Below are positions 28,668 to 37,062 of a DNA stretch of 64,000 bases, piece by piece; the first letter of the stretch is position 1, and every line of letters begins with the position of its first letter. The DNA is taken from contig NZ_LMOV01000001.1 in NCBI RefSeq assembly GCF_001424265.1, positions 211,873 to 275,872 on the forward strand, given 5' to 3'. The DNA comes from Acidovorax sp. Leaf160 (GTDB lineage: Bacteria > Pseudomonadota > Gammaproteobacteria > Burkholderiales > Burkholderiaceae_C). The notes under the pieces are model-generated. The model searched no databases and had not been told where the DNA came from. It saw only the letters and a program-made list of their open reading frames with translations. The translations under genes were made by a program, and so were the position numbers.

Positions 28668-30065
28668 TCAGGCCGCCCGCAGGCAGGCCTCCACCGCGCG
28701 CCCCACCTGCAGCACCCGCGCATCGGCGCCGTGCAGCCCGCCCACCGACAGGCCCACCGGCAGGTCGCCCGCTGCCTGGCAGGGCAGGCTGAGCGCGCAG
28801 CCGTCGAGAAAGTTCAGCACCGAGGGGTTGCGCAGCACCTTGGCATTGGTGGCGAAGAAGCTTTCGTCGTCGGTGGCCATGTCCGCCAGCCGCGGCGCCA
28901 GCACGGCCACCGTGGGCATCAGCCAAGCGTCGAGCCCCTGCAGCCGCTCCCTGGCGACGGCCTGCAGCCGGGCGCGGGCGTCCAGCAGGTCGATGTAGTC
29001 TGCCGCCGAGATGGCTGCGCCGCGCCGGGTGCGCTGGGCCACGCGCGGGTCGTAACGCGCGGCGAGGGCCGCGTCTTCCAGCCGGGCCCGGTGCACGTGC
29101 CAGGCTTCGGCGGTGACCAGCCCACCTGCGGCATTGATGCGGGGCAGCTCCTGCAGTTCGGCGAAACCGAAGCGCACGATCTGCGCGCCGGCGGCCGACA
29201 GCCGCTCGAGTCCCCGCTCGAAGGCCTGCGCGACGGCGGCGTCCAGGCCGTCCAGCACGAAGTCCTCCGTCACACCCAGCCGCAGGCCGGCGAGCGGGGC
29301 TGCGGCGCTGTCCAGCGTGGCTCCACTCAGCACCGCGTCCAGGATCGCGCAGCAGTCCACGCTGCGCGCCAGCGGGCCGATCGAATCCAGGCTGCGCGAG
29401 AGCGGATAGGCGCCTGCCAGCGACACGCGGCGGGCCGTCGGCTTGAAGCCGGTCAGCCCGCAGAAGGCCGAGGGAATGCGGATGGAGCCGCCCGTGTCGG
29501 TGCCCAGGGCCGCGTCGGCCAGCCCCAGCGCCACCGTCACGGCGGCGCCCGACGACGAGCCGCCCGTGATGCGCGCGGCATCGCTCGGGTTGGCGGGGTG
29601 TCCGTGGTGCGGGTTCAGCCCCAGGCCGGAGAAGGCGAATTCGCTCATGTTGGTGCGGCCCAGCAGCACGGCCCCCGCGGCGCGCAGCCGGGCCACGGCG
29701 TCGGCGTCGGCCAGGGCCGGCTGCGGTCCAGGCACCCCGCCGGCGGAACCGGCCTGGGTGGTCTGGCCCTGCACGTCGAACAGGTCCTTGATCGACACCG
29801 GCAGCCCCGCCAGCAGCGAAGGCACCTGGCCCGCGGCGCGGCGCCGGTCGCTGTCCCGTGCCGCCTGCAGGGCGGCGTCCGCGTCCACCCTGCCGACATA
29901 GGCGTGGCCGCCGCCGGCCTGGTGCACGGCGATGCGCTCCAGCGCCTCGGCCACCAGCTGCTCGCTGGTGGTGGCGCCGCGCGCCAGGGCGTCGGCCTGT
30001 TCGCGCAGGGTGGGGTGGCGGGCGAAGTCGGCGCTGGCGCCGGAAGAGGGAGTGCGTTGCGGCAT
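28668..30065 (-). CDS. amidase-signature-family hydrolase
   Basis: This 465-residue protein belongs to the amidase signature family. The Lys of the Ser-cisSer-Lys triad is in PVSIKDLFDVQGQ, and the serine-rich motif ITGGSSSGAAVTVALGLADAALGTDTGGSIRIPSAFCG contains both serines. The substrate is unknown. It is shorter than GatA-type enzymes in context and has no gatBC neighbours, so a housekeeping tRNA amidotransferase role is unlikely. It is convergent with rodA and divergent from tldD. Confidence 0.9.
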   Translation of the reverse strand: MPQRTPSSGASADFARHPTLREQADALARGATTSEQLVAEALERIAVHQAGGGHAYVGRVDADAALQAARDSDRRRAAGQVPSLLAGLPVSIKDLFDVQGQTTQAGSAGGVPGPQPALADADAVARLRAAGAVLLGRTNMSEFAFSGLGLNPHHGHPANPSDAARITGGSSSGAAVTVALGLADAALGTDTGGSIRIPSAFCGLTGFKPTARRVSLAGAYPLSRSLDSIGPLARSVDCCAILDAVLSGATLDSAAAPLAGLRLGVTEDFVLDGLDAAVAQAFERGLERLSAAGAQIVRFGFAELQELPRINAAGGLVTAEAWHVHRARLEDAALAARYDPRVAQRTRRGAAISAADYIDLLDARARLQAVARERLQGLDAWLMPTVAVLAPRLADMATDDESFFATNAKVLRNPSVLNFLDGCALSLPCQAAGDLPVGLSVGGLHGADARVLQVGRAVEACLRAA

Positions 30066-30241
30066 GGTCTGGAATATCACACAGTCCCGCGCACCGAGGG
30101 GTGACCGGGCGCCATGACGCCCCGTGGGCGCTGCGTGGCCGCAACGGTCGCTCATCCCCAACCCTGTCGATGGCCGTGCTGCCTGCCGGGCTGCTGCGGA
30201 TCGCCCGGGCGCGCTGCACCCGGGGCTTCTAGAATCCGCGC

Positions 30242-31702
30242 ATGATCTCCCGCGAACCCACCATCGAACGCCTGTCCATCGCCCGCCAGCTGTTGCTGGA
30301 ACCCTTCGGACTGGACGAAACCCACCTGACGCGCGCATTGGGCGAGATCCGCGCCCACCGCGTGGACGATGCCGACCTGTACTTCCAGTACACCCGCAGC
30401 GAGGGCTGGAGCCTGGAAGAGGGCATCGTGAAGACGGGCTCCTTCAGCATCGACCAGGGCGTGGGTGTGCGGGCGGTGAGCGGGGAGAAGACGGCGTTCG
30501 CCTATTCCGACGACATCTCCGAGGCCTCGCTGCTGGATGCCGCGCGCACGGTGCGGTCGATCTCCTCCGTGGCGCAGACGGGCCGGGTGAAGGTTGCTCC
30601 TCAAAACATCGCAAAGAGCCGCTCGCTCTATGCCGGTATCGACCCTATCGCGTCGATGGACAGCACGGCCAAGGTGGCGCTGCTGGAAAAAGCTGAGCAG
30701 CAGGCCCGTGCCAAGGACCCGCGCGTGGCGCAGGTGATGGCGGGCCTGGCCAGCGAATACGACGTGGTGCTGGTGGCCCGTGCCGACGGCACCCTGGCGG
30801 CCGACGTCCGCCCGATGGTGCGCCTGTCGATCACCGTGATCGCCGAGCAGAACGGCCGGCGCGAGGTGGGTTCGGCCGGCGGCGGCGGACGCTTCGGGCT
30901 GGCGTACTTCGATGATGCGCAGATCACGCAGTATGTGAACGATGCGGTCAACGCCGCCCTGGTCAACCTGGAGTCGCGCCCCGCGCCGGCCGGCGAGATG
31001 ACCGTGGTGCTCGGCCCGGGCTGGCCCGGCGTGCTGCTGCACGAAGCCATCGGCCACGGGCTGGAAGGCGACTTCAACCGCAAGGGCTCCAGCGCCTTCA
31101 GCGGCCGCATCGGCGAGCGCGTGGCGGCCAAGGGCGTGACGGTGCTGGACGACGGCACCATCACCGACCGGCGCGGCTCGCTCAACGTGGACGACGAGGG
31201 CCATGCCAGCCAGCGCAACGTGCTGATCGAGGACGGCATCCTGAAGGGCTACATCCAAGACGCGATGAACGCCCGCCTGATGGGCGTGGCGCCCACCGGC
31301 AATGGCCGCCGCGAAAGCTATGCGCACATCCCCATGCCGCGCATGACCAACACCTACATGCTGGGCGGCGACAGGGAGCCCGCAGAGATCGTCGCCAGCA
31401 TCAAGCGCGGCCTCTACGCCACCAACTTCGGCGGCGGGCAGGTGGACATCACCAGCGGCAAGTTCGTCTTCTCCGCCAGCGAAGCCTTCTGGGTCGAGGA
31501 CGGCAAGATCCTCTACCCCGTCAAGGGCGCCACCATCGTGGGCAGCGGCCCCGAGTCGCTCAAGAAGGTGACGATGATCGGCAACGACATGGCGCTCGAC
31601 AGCGGCGTCGGCACCTGCGGCAAGGAAGGCCAGAGCGTGCCCGTGGGCGTGGGCCAACCCACCCTGCGCATCGACGGGCTGACGGTGGGCGGCACGGCCT
31701 GA
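30242..31702 (+). CDS. tldD: TldD, metalloprotease subunit of TldD/TldE
   Basis: TldD is the catalytic subunit of the TldD/TldE(PmbA) protease that processes small peptides such as microcin precursors. The 486-residue protein carries the zinc motif HEAIGHGLEGDF (HExxxH) and conserved blocks EEGIVKTGSF, GGGRFGLAYFDD and GKFVFSASEAFWVEDG. The tldE/pmbA gene is not in this window, which is usual. A strong hairpin that can act in both directions follows the stop. Confidence 0.95.
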   Translation: MISREPTIERLSIARQLLLEPFGLDETHLTRALGEIRAHRVDDADLYFQYTRSEGWSLEEGIVKTGSFSIDQGVGVRAVSGEKTAFAYSDDISEASLLDAARTVRSISSVAQTGRVKVAPQNIAKSRSLYAGIDPIASMDSTAKVALLEKAEQQARAKDPRVAQVMAGLASEYDVVLVARADGTLAADVRPMVRLSITVIAEQNGRREVGSAGGGGRFGLAYFDDAQITQYVNDAVNAALVNLESRPAPAGEMTVVLGPGWPGVLLHEAIGHGLEGDFNRKGSSAFSGRIGERVAAKGVTVLDDGTITDRRGSLNVDDEGHASQRNVLIEDGILKGYIQDAMNARLMGVAPTGNGRRESYAHIPMPRMTNTYMLGGDREPAEIVASIKRGLYATNFGGGQVDITSGKFVFSASEAFWVEDGKILYPVKGATIVGSGPESLKKVTMIGNDMALDSGVGTCGKEGQSVPVGVGQPTLRIDGLTVGGTA

Positions 31703-31746
31703 CGCGGCGCCCCATGCCGGCCGGCGTGACGGCCCCCTGACGAAAA

Positions 31747-31777
31747 AAAGCCCGGCGGACTGCTACCGCCGGGCTTT
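31747..31777 (+). terminator. bidirectional intrinsic terminator
   Basis: AAAGCCCGGCGG (31747-31758), a 7-nt loop and CCGCCGGGCTTT (31766-31777) form a 12-bp stem with A residues on the left and T-rich sequence on the right. It can end both tldD (+) and the convergent membrane-protein gene (-). Confidence 0.9.
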
Positions 31778-31820
31778 CTGGTTTCAGTGGCAAGCAGGGC
31801 CGCTGCGGCGGCCCTGGGCG

Positions 31821-32837
31821 TCAGGGCGTGACGACCACGGCGACCGGGCGCTGGCGGCGGAAGCCCAGCACGCCGGCACCGGCGGCGACGGCGGCGCCGA
31901 TCAGCAGCACCACCAGCGTCGCCCAGGAGCCACGGGCCACGTTCTTGGCCGCTTGTTCGCCGGCTTCGCGGGCCTTCTGTTCGGCCTGCTGCTTGGCTTC
32001 CTCGATCTTGGCGCGGGCCTGGTTGTAGGTCTGCTCGTAGTTGGTGGCGATCTGCTCGGCTTCGGCGCGGCTCTTGCCCGTGCGCGCCACGATGATGTTG
32101 ACCAGGGCTTCCTTGTCGGCTGCGTTCAGCACGCGTTCGCCACGCTGCATCACGCTGGCCAGCCAACCCTTGGCATCGGTGTCGGCGGTCTGGGGCGTCT
32201 GGGCGGCAGCCTCGGCGCGGGCCTGGCCTTCATTGGCGGCAGCCTGCGTCTCGTTCTTGATGTTCTCGGGCTGCAGCTCCGGCTTGCCGGTCTGGCGCAG
32301 CAGCTTCTCGAGTTCAGCCTGCAGGCTGTTCACGTCGAGCGAGATGCCGGCCTGGTCGAGCTGGCGCTGGACGGCGTTGCCCACGGCGGGCGCTGCGGCA
32401 GACACGCCCGCCCCGGCAACGGCGCCGACGGTGGTCAGACCGGTCTTGGCGGCGCTGCCGGCCACGTTCAACGCACTGCCGGTGGCGCTGATCAGCAGGT
32501 ACACGGTGACCAGCGTGGTCATCGCCCAGGCCAGCAGGCCGTGCAGGCCGCCCGAGCGGCGGGCCAGGAAGCCCGCCACGAAGCCGCCGACGGCGATCGC
32601 CAGCAGCGTGGTCACGCCCGCCCAGATGCCGGCGCCCACGCCGAAGCCGCTGAAGGGGTTGCGGTCACCCATGGGGTCGATTGCAGAGGCACCGATGGCG
32701 GTGCCCAGTACCGACAGCACGAGGTAGACGATGAGGGAGAGAACGAGACCGGCGAAGACGGCGCCCCAGGAGACGGTGGCTGTCCATGGGCGCTCGTCGT
32801 AAGCGGCGGCAACGGCGGTGGTGGTGTGCAGGGGCAT
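31821..32837 (-). CDS. membrane protein with a long charged helical middle, function unknown
   Basis: This 338-residue protein has three hydrophobic helices near the N terminus (about residues 22-47, 67-90 and 96-118). An Ala/Glu/Lys/Gln-rich helical region of about 150 residues follows (EQTYNQARAKIEEAKQQAEQKAREAGEQAAKN), then one C-terminal helix (WATLVVLLIGAAVAAGAGVLGF). I do not recognise a family with a known role. The layout suggests two membrane ends linked by an extended coil. It is divergent from aroG, with 442 bp between them. Confidence 0.8.
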   Translation of the reverse strand: MPLHTTTAVAAAYDERPWTATVSWGAVFAGLVLSLIVYLVLSVLGTAIGASAIDPMGDRNPFSGFGVGAGIWAGVTTLLAIAVGGFVAGFLARRSGGLHGLLAWAMTTLVTVYLLISATGSALNVAGSAAKTGLTTVGAVAGAGVSAAAPAVGNAVQRQLDQAGISLDVNSLQAELEKLLRQTGKPELQPENIKNETQAAANEGQARAEAAAQTPQTADTDAKGWLASVMQRGERVLNAADKEALVNIIVARTGKSRAEAEQIATNYEQTYNQARAKIEEAKQQAEQKAREAGEQAAKNVARGSWATLVVLLIGAAVAAGAGVLGFRRQRPVAVVVTP

Positions 32838-33082
32838 GAAGGCCTTCTTTCAAGTGTTGGAGCAGTGGTCTGGATAGACGGCTGAAGAATAGAAAGCCGT
32901 GTGGCCCTGTTACGTCTGTAAACGCGATCTGCCGGCGTAGGACAAGCGCCGAAATCCCCCCATTTCCGCCCGTTGAGGGCTGCCCGTGGCGCCCGATGGC
33001 CTGCCGGGCCTGCGGCAGGCGTGTCGTCAATCGGCAACGCGAGACTTTCCGTCACCCGAAAGGTCGTGTTACATTGAATCTC
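32838..33082. other. divergent gap between the membrane-protein gene and the aroG leader
   Basis: This 245-bp part of the 442-bp gap holds the promoters of the minus-strand membrane-protein gene and of aroG. GAAAGAAGG before the minus-strand ATG is a good ribosome-binding site. I see no other gene in it. Confidence 0.5.
33046..33082 (+). promoter_or_regulatory. candidate promoter for the aroG leader
   Basis: TGTTACATT (33067-33075) is an extended -10 element (TG-N-TACATT), with a poor TTTCCG -35 18 bp upstream. A start about 7 nt later falls at or just before the leader ATG (33083), which would make that reading frame leaderless. No Shine-Dalgarno sequence stands in front of the ATG. Confidence 0.4.
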
Positions 33083-33145
33083 ATGCAAGTGCGTAGCGCG
33101 TTTTATTTTGGTTTTTGGTTCTCTGTCCTGGCGGACGAGAGGTAA
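33083..33145 (+). CDS. aromatic-rich attenuation leader peptide of aroG
   Basis: This is a 20-codon frame (ATG 33083, TAA 33143-33145) whose codons 7-13 read F-Y-F-G-F-W-F: four Phe, one Tyr and one Trp. It is followed 30 nt later by an intrinsic terminator and then by aroG. The layout is that of pheL/trpL-type leader peptides: a ribosome stalled on aromatic codons would favour an antiterminator. GGCGG at 33130-33134 can pair with CCGCC at 33178-33182 in the 5' arm of the terminator, which would prevent the hairpin. Both pairing and function are inferred. Confidence 0.8.
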   Translation: MQVRSAFYFGFWFSVLADER

Positions 33146-33175
33146 GCGCGCACCCACTGAGCACTGACCCCCGAG

Positions 33176-33208
33176 AACCGCCGAAGCTGAAAAGCCCGGC
33201 GGTTTTTT
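33176..33208 (+). terminator. intrinsic terminator (attenuator) before aroG
   Basis: AACCGCCG (33176-33183) pairs with CGGCGGTT (33197-33204). Inside, GCT-GAAA-AGC can extend the stem, and TTTTTT follows. Since it lies upstream of aroG and after the leader peptide, it is best read as an attenuator. It could in part also be the end of an unrelated transcript. Confidence 0.85.
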
Positions 33209-33279
33209 GTTTTTCCCCCTTCGTTTTCCTTCTTCTTTCTTCTTTCTTCTTTTCACCCTGACCCCACGAGGAAGCAACC

Positions 33280-34401
33280 ATGACGGCTCCTGCCCACATT
33301 GCCAGCGACACCTGGTACCGCGACGTCGAGAAAACCAGCCAGACCGACGACGAACGTATCAAGGACATCACCGTGTTGCCTCCTCCGGACCATCTGATCC
33401 GCTTTTTCCCGATCCACGGGACGGCGGTCGAATCGCTCATCACCGGCACGCGCCAGGCCATCCACCGCATCATGGGCCGCGAGGACGACCGGCTGCTGGT
33501 GGTCATCGGCCCCTGTTCCATTCATGACCCCGCCGCCGCGCTGGAGTACGCCCGCCGCCTGAAGGCCGTGCGCGAGCAGTACAAGGACACGCTCGAGATC
33601 GTGATGCGGGTCTACTTCGAGAAGCCGCGCACCACGGTGGGCTGGAAGGGCCTGATCAACGACCCGTACCTGGACGAGAGCTATCGCATCGACGAGGGCC
33701 TGCGCATCGCGCGCCAGCTGCTCATCGACATCAACCGCCTGGGCGTGCCGGCCGGCAGCGAGTTCCTCGACGTCATCTCGCCCCAGTACATCGGCGACCT
33801 GATCAGCTGGGGCGCCATCGGCGCGCGCACCACCGAGAGCCAGGTGCACCGCGAACTGGCTTCCGGGCTGTCGGCGCCCATCGGGTTCAAGAACGGCACG
33901 GACGGCAACATCCGCATCGCCACCGATGCCATCCAGTCCGCCAGCCGCGGCCACCACTTCCTGTCGGTACACAAGAACGGCCAGGTCGCCATCGTCAACA
34001 CCAGCGGCAACCAGGACTGCCACGTCATCCTGCGCGGCGGCAAGGCGCCCAACTACGACGCCGCCAGCGTGCAGGCCGCCTGCGCCGACCTGGAAAAGGC
34101 CGGCCTGCCGCCCACGCTGATGGTGGACTGCAGCCACGCCAACAGCAGCAAGCAGCACGAGAAGCAGCGCGACGTGGCCCGCGACATCAGCGCGCAGATC
34201 GCAGGCGGCTCGCACAGCGTGTTCGGCCTGATGATCGAAAGCCACCTGACCGCCGGCGCGCAGAAGTTCACGCCGGGCAAGGACCAGCCGTGCAACCTGG
34301 AATACGGCAAGAGCATCACCGACGCCTGCCTGGGCTGGGACGACTCGCTGGCCGCCCTGGCCGACCTGTCGGCCGCGGTGACGGCGCGCCGCGCCCGCTG
34401 A
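33280..34401 (+). CDS. aroG: AroG-type DAHP synthase (class I, AroA-I-alpha)
   Basis: This enzyme condenses phosphoenolpyruvate and erythrose-4-phosphate to DAHP, the first step of the shikimate pathway. The 373-residue protein follows E. coli AroG closely: DDRLLVVIGPCSIHDP, RVYFEKPRTTVGWKGLINDP, the ESQVHRELASGLS block, GFKNGTDG, SGNQDCHVILRGG, and the metal site in DCSHANSSKQ. Which aromatic amino acid inhibits it cannot be told with certainty from the N terminus. Its expression is probably attenuated by the upstream leader peptide and terminator. Confidence 0.96.
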   Translation: MTAPAHIASDTWYRDVEKTSQTDDERIKDITVLPPPDHLIRFFPIHGTAVESLITGTRQAIHRIMGREDDRLLVVIGPCSIHDPAAALEYARRLKAVREQYKDTLEIVMRVYFEKPRTTVGWKGLINDPYLDESYRIDEGLRIARQLLIDINRLGVPAGSEFLDVISPQYIGDLISWGAIGARTTESQVHRELASGLSAPIGFKNGTDGNIRIATDAIQSASRGHHFLSVHKNGQVAIVNTSGNQDCHVILRGGKAPNYDAASVQAACADLEKAGLPPTLMVDCSHANSSKQHEKQRDVARDISAQIAGGSHSVFGLMIESHLTAGAQKFTPGKDQPCNLEYGKSITDACLGWDDSLAALADLSAAVTARRAR

Positions 34402-34481
34402 AAACCCGGGCGGTGCAGCGGGAGGGGCGGTGTAAGCTGCCCCGTTTCCGACCCCACCATTTTCAGGAAAGCGACGAATCC

Positions 34482-34793
34482 ATGCCCAGTGAAGTCTTGG
34501 TCACCGTGCCACCCCGCCAGCAGTTCCGCTGCGATCTGCAAGGGGCCGAGCCCCTGGCCCACGAGGCCGCGCGCCGCTGGCTCGACGATGAATTCAACCG
34601 GCTGGAATGCGAACCGCTGCGCGCCAGCGGCAAGGTGCTGCTGGCCGACAAGGTGCTGACCGTGGCCCAGGCCGCCGGTCCCGCGCTGCTGGGCGACGAC
34701 GCCTGGTTCAAGGCTTTCGCCCTGGCGACCAGCGCAGCGTTGGCCAAGCCCATCGTCCATGTCGACTTGCCGGCCATGGCCGTGAGTTTCTAA
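34482..34793 (+). CDS. conserved-looking small protein, function unknown
   Basis: This 103-residue frame (MPSEVLVTVPPRQQFRC at the start) has normal high-GC codon use and a GGAAA ribosome-binding site. It contains ARRWLDDEFNRLECEPLRASGKVLLADKV and a C-terminal AKPIVHVDLPAMAVSF. It has no signal peptide or membrane helix. I do not recognise a family. It follows aroG by 80 bp and has its own terminator. Confidence 0.75.
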   Translation: MPSEVLVTVPPRQQFRCDLQGAEPLAHEAARRWLDDEFNRLECEPLRASGKVLLADKVLTVAQAAGPALLGDDAWFKAFALATSAALAKPIVHVDLPAMAVSF

Positions 34794-34810
34794 AGAAAAG
34801 TGCCAGTAGC

Positions 34811-34832
34811 GCCCATGGAATATGGGCTTTTT
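34811..34832 (+). terminator. intrinsic terminator after the small unknown gene
   Basis: GCCCAT (34811-34816), a 5-nt loop and ATGGGC (34822-34827) are followed by TTTTTG. It ends the plus-strand transcript just before the convergent mpl gene. Confidence 0.75.
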
Positions 34833-34853
34833 GCTATTTATTTGATAGCGATT
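34831..34853. repeat. interspersed short palindromic element at the mpl stop codon
   Basis: GCTAT (34833-34837) pairs with ATAGC (34845-34849), matching the first stem of the ruvC copy. The TAG stop of mpl and its last codons lie within it. Confidence 0.6.
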
Positions 34854-36246
34854 GCAGCAGCAGGGCGTGCACCCCGCCGAAGTTGCCGTTGCTCATGCAG
34901 ACCACATGGTCGCCCGGGCGCGCAGACTGGGTGATCTGGGCGACCAGTTCCTCGACGGTGCCAGCCGTGCGGGCGCTGGCTCCCAGCGGCGCCAGCGCTG
35001 CGGCGGCGTCCCAGTCGAGCCCGGCGGTATGGCAGAACGACAGATCTGCCGCTTCCAGCGCCCAGGGCAGCTGGGCCTTCATGGTGCCGAGCTTCATGGT
35101 GTTGCTGCGCGGCTCGAAGGCCGCCAGGATGCGCGCCTCGGGCCCGACCCGGCGGCGCAGGCCGTCGAGCGTGGTGCGCAGGGCCGTGGGGTGGTGGGCG
35201 AAGTCGTCGTACACGGCCACGCCGCCGACCGTGCCGCGTAGCTCCATGCGGCGCTTGACGTTGCGGAACCGGCCGAGCGCCGCCGCCGCATCGGCGGGCG
35301 AGACGCCCACGTGCTCCGCCGCCGCGATGGCGGCCAGGGCGTTGAGCTGGTTGTGCACGCCGCCCAGCGCCCATTCCACCCGGGCCACCACGCGGTCGCG
35401 CTGCAGCACGTCGAACGCATGGGGTTCGCCCCGGGCGGTGAAGTCGCTGACCGCCGCGCCGAAGCTCGACACCTCGCTCCAGCAGCCTGCGTGCAGCACC
35501 CGCGTCAGGCTCTCTTCCAGCCCGTTCACGACCACGCGGCCGGATGGCGGCACGGTGCGCACCAGGTGATGGAACTGCCTTTCGATGGCGGGCAGGTCGT
35601 CGAAGATGTCGGCGTGGTCGAACTCCAGGTTGTTCAACACGGCCGTGCGGGGGCGGTAGTGCACGAACTTGCTGCGCTTGTCGAAGAAAGCGGTGTCGTA
35701 TTCGTCCGCCTCGATGACGAACACCGGCGCCTGGCCTGACAGTCCGGCACCCGCCACCGGCCGCCTGGCCGCGCCGAGCCGCGCCGACACGCCGAAGTCC
35801 AGCGGCACGCCCCCCACCAGGAAGCCGGGCTGCAGGCCGGCGCATTCCAGCACCCAGGCCAGCATCGACGTGGTGGTCGTCTTGCCGTGCGTGCCCGCCA
35901 CCGCCAGCACGTGCCGGCCTTGCAGCACATGTTCGGACAGCCACTGCGGGCCGCTGGTGTAGGGCGCGCCTGCATCCAGAATGGCTTCCATCAGCGGAAA
36001 CTTGGGCGATCCGTCCGGCAGGCGCGCCCGGCTCACCACGTTGCCGATCACATACATGTCGGGTTGCAGCGCCAGCTGGTCGGCGCCGTAGCCTTCGATC
36101 AGGTCGATGCCGAGCGCGCGCAGCTGGTCGCTCATCGGCGGATAGACGCCCGCGTCGCAGCCGGTCACGCGATGGCCGGCCTCGCGCGCCAGCGCTGCCA
36201 ACCCGCCCATGAATGTCCCGCAAACGCCCAAGATGTGAATGTGCAT
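34834..36246 (-). CDS. mpl: Mpl, UDP-MurNAc:tripeptide (murein peptide) ligase
   Basis: Mpl recycles the L-Ala-gamma-D-Glu-meso-DAP tripeptide onto UDP-MurNAc. The 470-residue protein has the N-terminal HILGVCGTFMGGLAALAREAGHRVTGCDAG, the P-loop [17 protein letters not shown], the EADEYDTAFFDKRSKFVHYRP block that distinguishes Mpl from MurC, and DDFAHHPTALRTTLDG. The cytoplasmic recycling role fits the AmpD amidase found elsewhere in the window. Its last codons and stop come from an interspersed palindrome. Confidence 0.95.
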   Translation of the reverse strand: MHIHILGVCGTFMGGLAALAREAGHRVTGCDAGVYPPMSDQLRALGIDLIEGYGADQLALQPDMYVIGNVVSRARLPDGSPKFPLMEAILDAGAPYTSGPQWLSEHVLQGRHVLAVAGTHGKTTTTSMLAWVLECAGLQPGFLVGGVPLDFGVSARLGAARRPVAGAGLSGQAPVFVIEADEYDTAFFDKRSKFVHYRPRTAVLNNLEFDHADIFDDLPAIERQFHHLVRTVPPSGRVVVNGLEESLTRVLHAGCWSEVSSFGAAVSDFTARGEPHAFDVLQRDRVVARVEWALGGVHNQLNALAAIAAAEHVGVSPADAAAALGRFRNVKRRMELRGTVGGVAVYDDFAHHPTALRTTLDGLRRRVGPEARILAAFEPRSNTMKLGTMKAQLPWALEAADLSFCHTAGLDWDAAAALAPLGASARTAGTVEELVAQITQSARPGDHVVCMSNGNFGGVHALLLQSLSNK

Positions 36247-36308
36247 GGGCGCCGATTCTAAGGTTGGAGCCCAACCGGCCGCCGACGCTCATCCTGTCAG
36301 CGCATGGC

Positions 36309-36331
36309 GCTACAAATTAGATAGCTAGCGG
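36309..36331. repeat. interspersed short palindromic element, intergenic copy
   Basis: GCTACAAATTAGATAGC followed by TAGCGGC shares the GCTA...TAGC core of the other copies. It sits 63 bp upstream of the mpl start. Confidence 0.55.
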
Positions 36332-36439
36332 CGGTGGAGGCGGGGGCAATGCCCCTGGGCTGCACGCTGCCGTATCGGCGTTCTGATCGCGGTGGCAGGC
36401 CTTGGACGCGACAATGCGGTGTTCAACCGGAGGCCCGCC

Positions 36440-37042
36440 ATGGAAACCGCACTCGCTACCGAGATCGCCAGTACCGCTGCCCGCCTGGTCGTTGAAGAGG
36501 GGCTGGAATGGGGCCCCGCCAAGCGGCGCGCCGTCAAGCAGTTGGGCCTGCCGGCCCGCACCCCGCTGCCCGACAACGACCTCGTGGAAGATGCGGTGCG
36601 TGAATACATCGGGCTCTTCTGCGCCGACACGCAGCCTGCCGAACTGCGCGCCCTGCGCGAGTTGGCGCTGGTCTGGATGGAGCGCATGGCCCAGTTCAGG
36701 CCGTATCTGGCGGGCGCCGTCTGGCACGGCACGGCCACCCGGCTGTCCGATATTTACCTGCAGTTGTTCTGCGATGACTGCAAGTCTGCCGAGATCGCGC
36801 TCATTGACCATCACGTGGATTACGAGCCGCGCACCGTGACCGGTTTTCGCGGCGAATCGGTGGAGGCGCTCAGCCTGAGCAGCTTTTCGCAGGCCCTGGG
36901 TGAAAACGTGGGTGTGCACCTCATGGTCTACGATCTCGACGACCTGCGCGGCGCTTTGAAACCCGACGCGCGGGGCCGGACCCCGCGGGGCGATGCGAAG
37001 GCCGTGCGCCAAGTGCTCGCCGACACCGCTGCCATCTCTTGA
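36440..37042 (+). CDS. conserved-looking protein of unknown function
   Basis: This 200-residue protein starts at an ATG with GGAGG upstream (36429-36433). It has VEEGLEWGPAKRRAVKQLGLP near the N terminus and a centre WHGTATRLSDIYLQLFCDDCKSAEIALIDHHVDYEPRTVTGFRGESVEALS. The end reads GVHLMVYDLDDLRGALKPDARGRTPRGD. I recall similar proteins in Burkholderiales labelled as Mur-ligase-associated, but it has no Mur ligase motif and I would not assign that function. It is adjacent to a TlpA-like gene. Confidence 0.8.
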   Translation: METALATEIASTAARLVVEEGLEWGPAKRRAVKQLGLPARTPLPDNDLVEDAVREYIGLFCADTQPAELRALRELALVWMERMAQFRPYLAGAVWHGTATRLSDIYLQLFCDDCKSAEIALIDHHVDYEPRTVTGFRGESVEALSLSSFSQALGENVGVHLMVYDLDDLRGALKPDARGRTPRGDAKAVRQVLADTAAIS

Positions 37043-37062
37043 CCCATTGCCCACCGCACCGC

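Noticed and set aside
26503-30219. Minus-strand frame of about 1240 residues across yqiA, rodA and the amidase
   Set aside because: It lies antisense to rodA and out of frame with yqiA and the amidase, and its composition (runs of Arg, Ala, Gly) is that of a GC shadow.
30590-30625. TTGCTCCTC...AGAGCC in tldD as a seventh palindromic element
   Set aside because: The core GCTA is missing and pairing is poor; similarity is too low to count.
36440-37042. Naming the 200-residue protein as a Mur ligase because similar entries carry that label
   Set aside because: It has neither the ATP-binding loop nor the length of Mur ligases; the label is probably a carried-over error.
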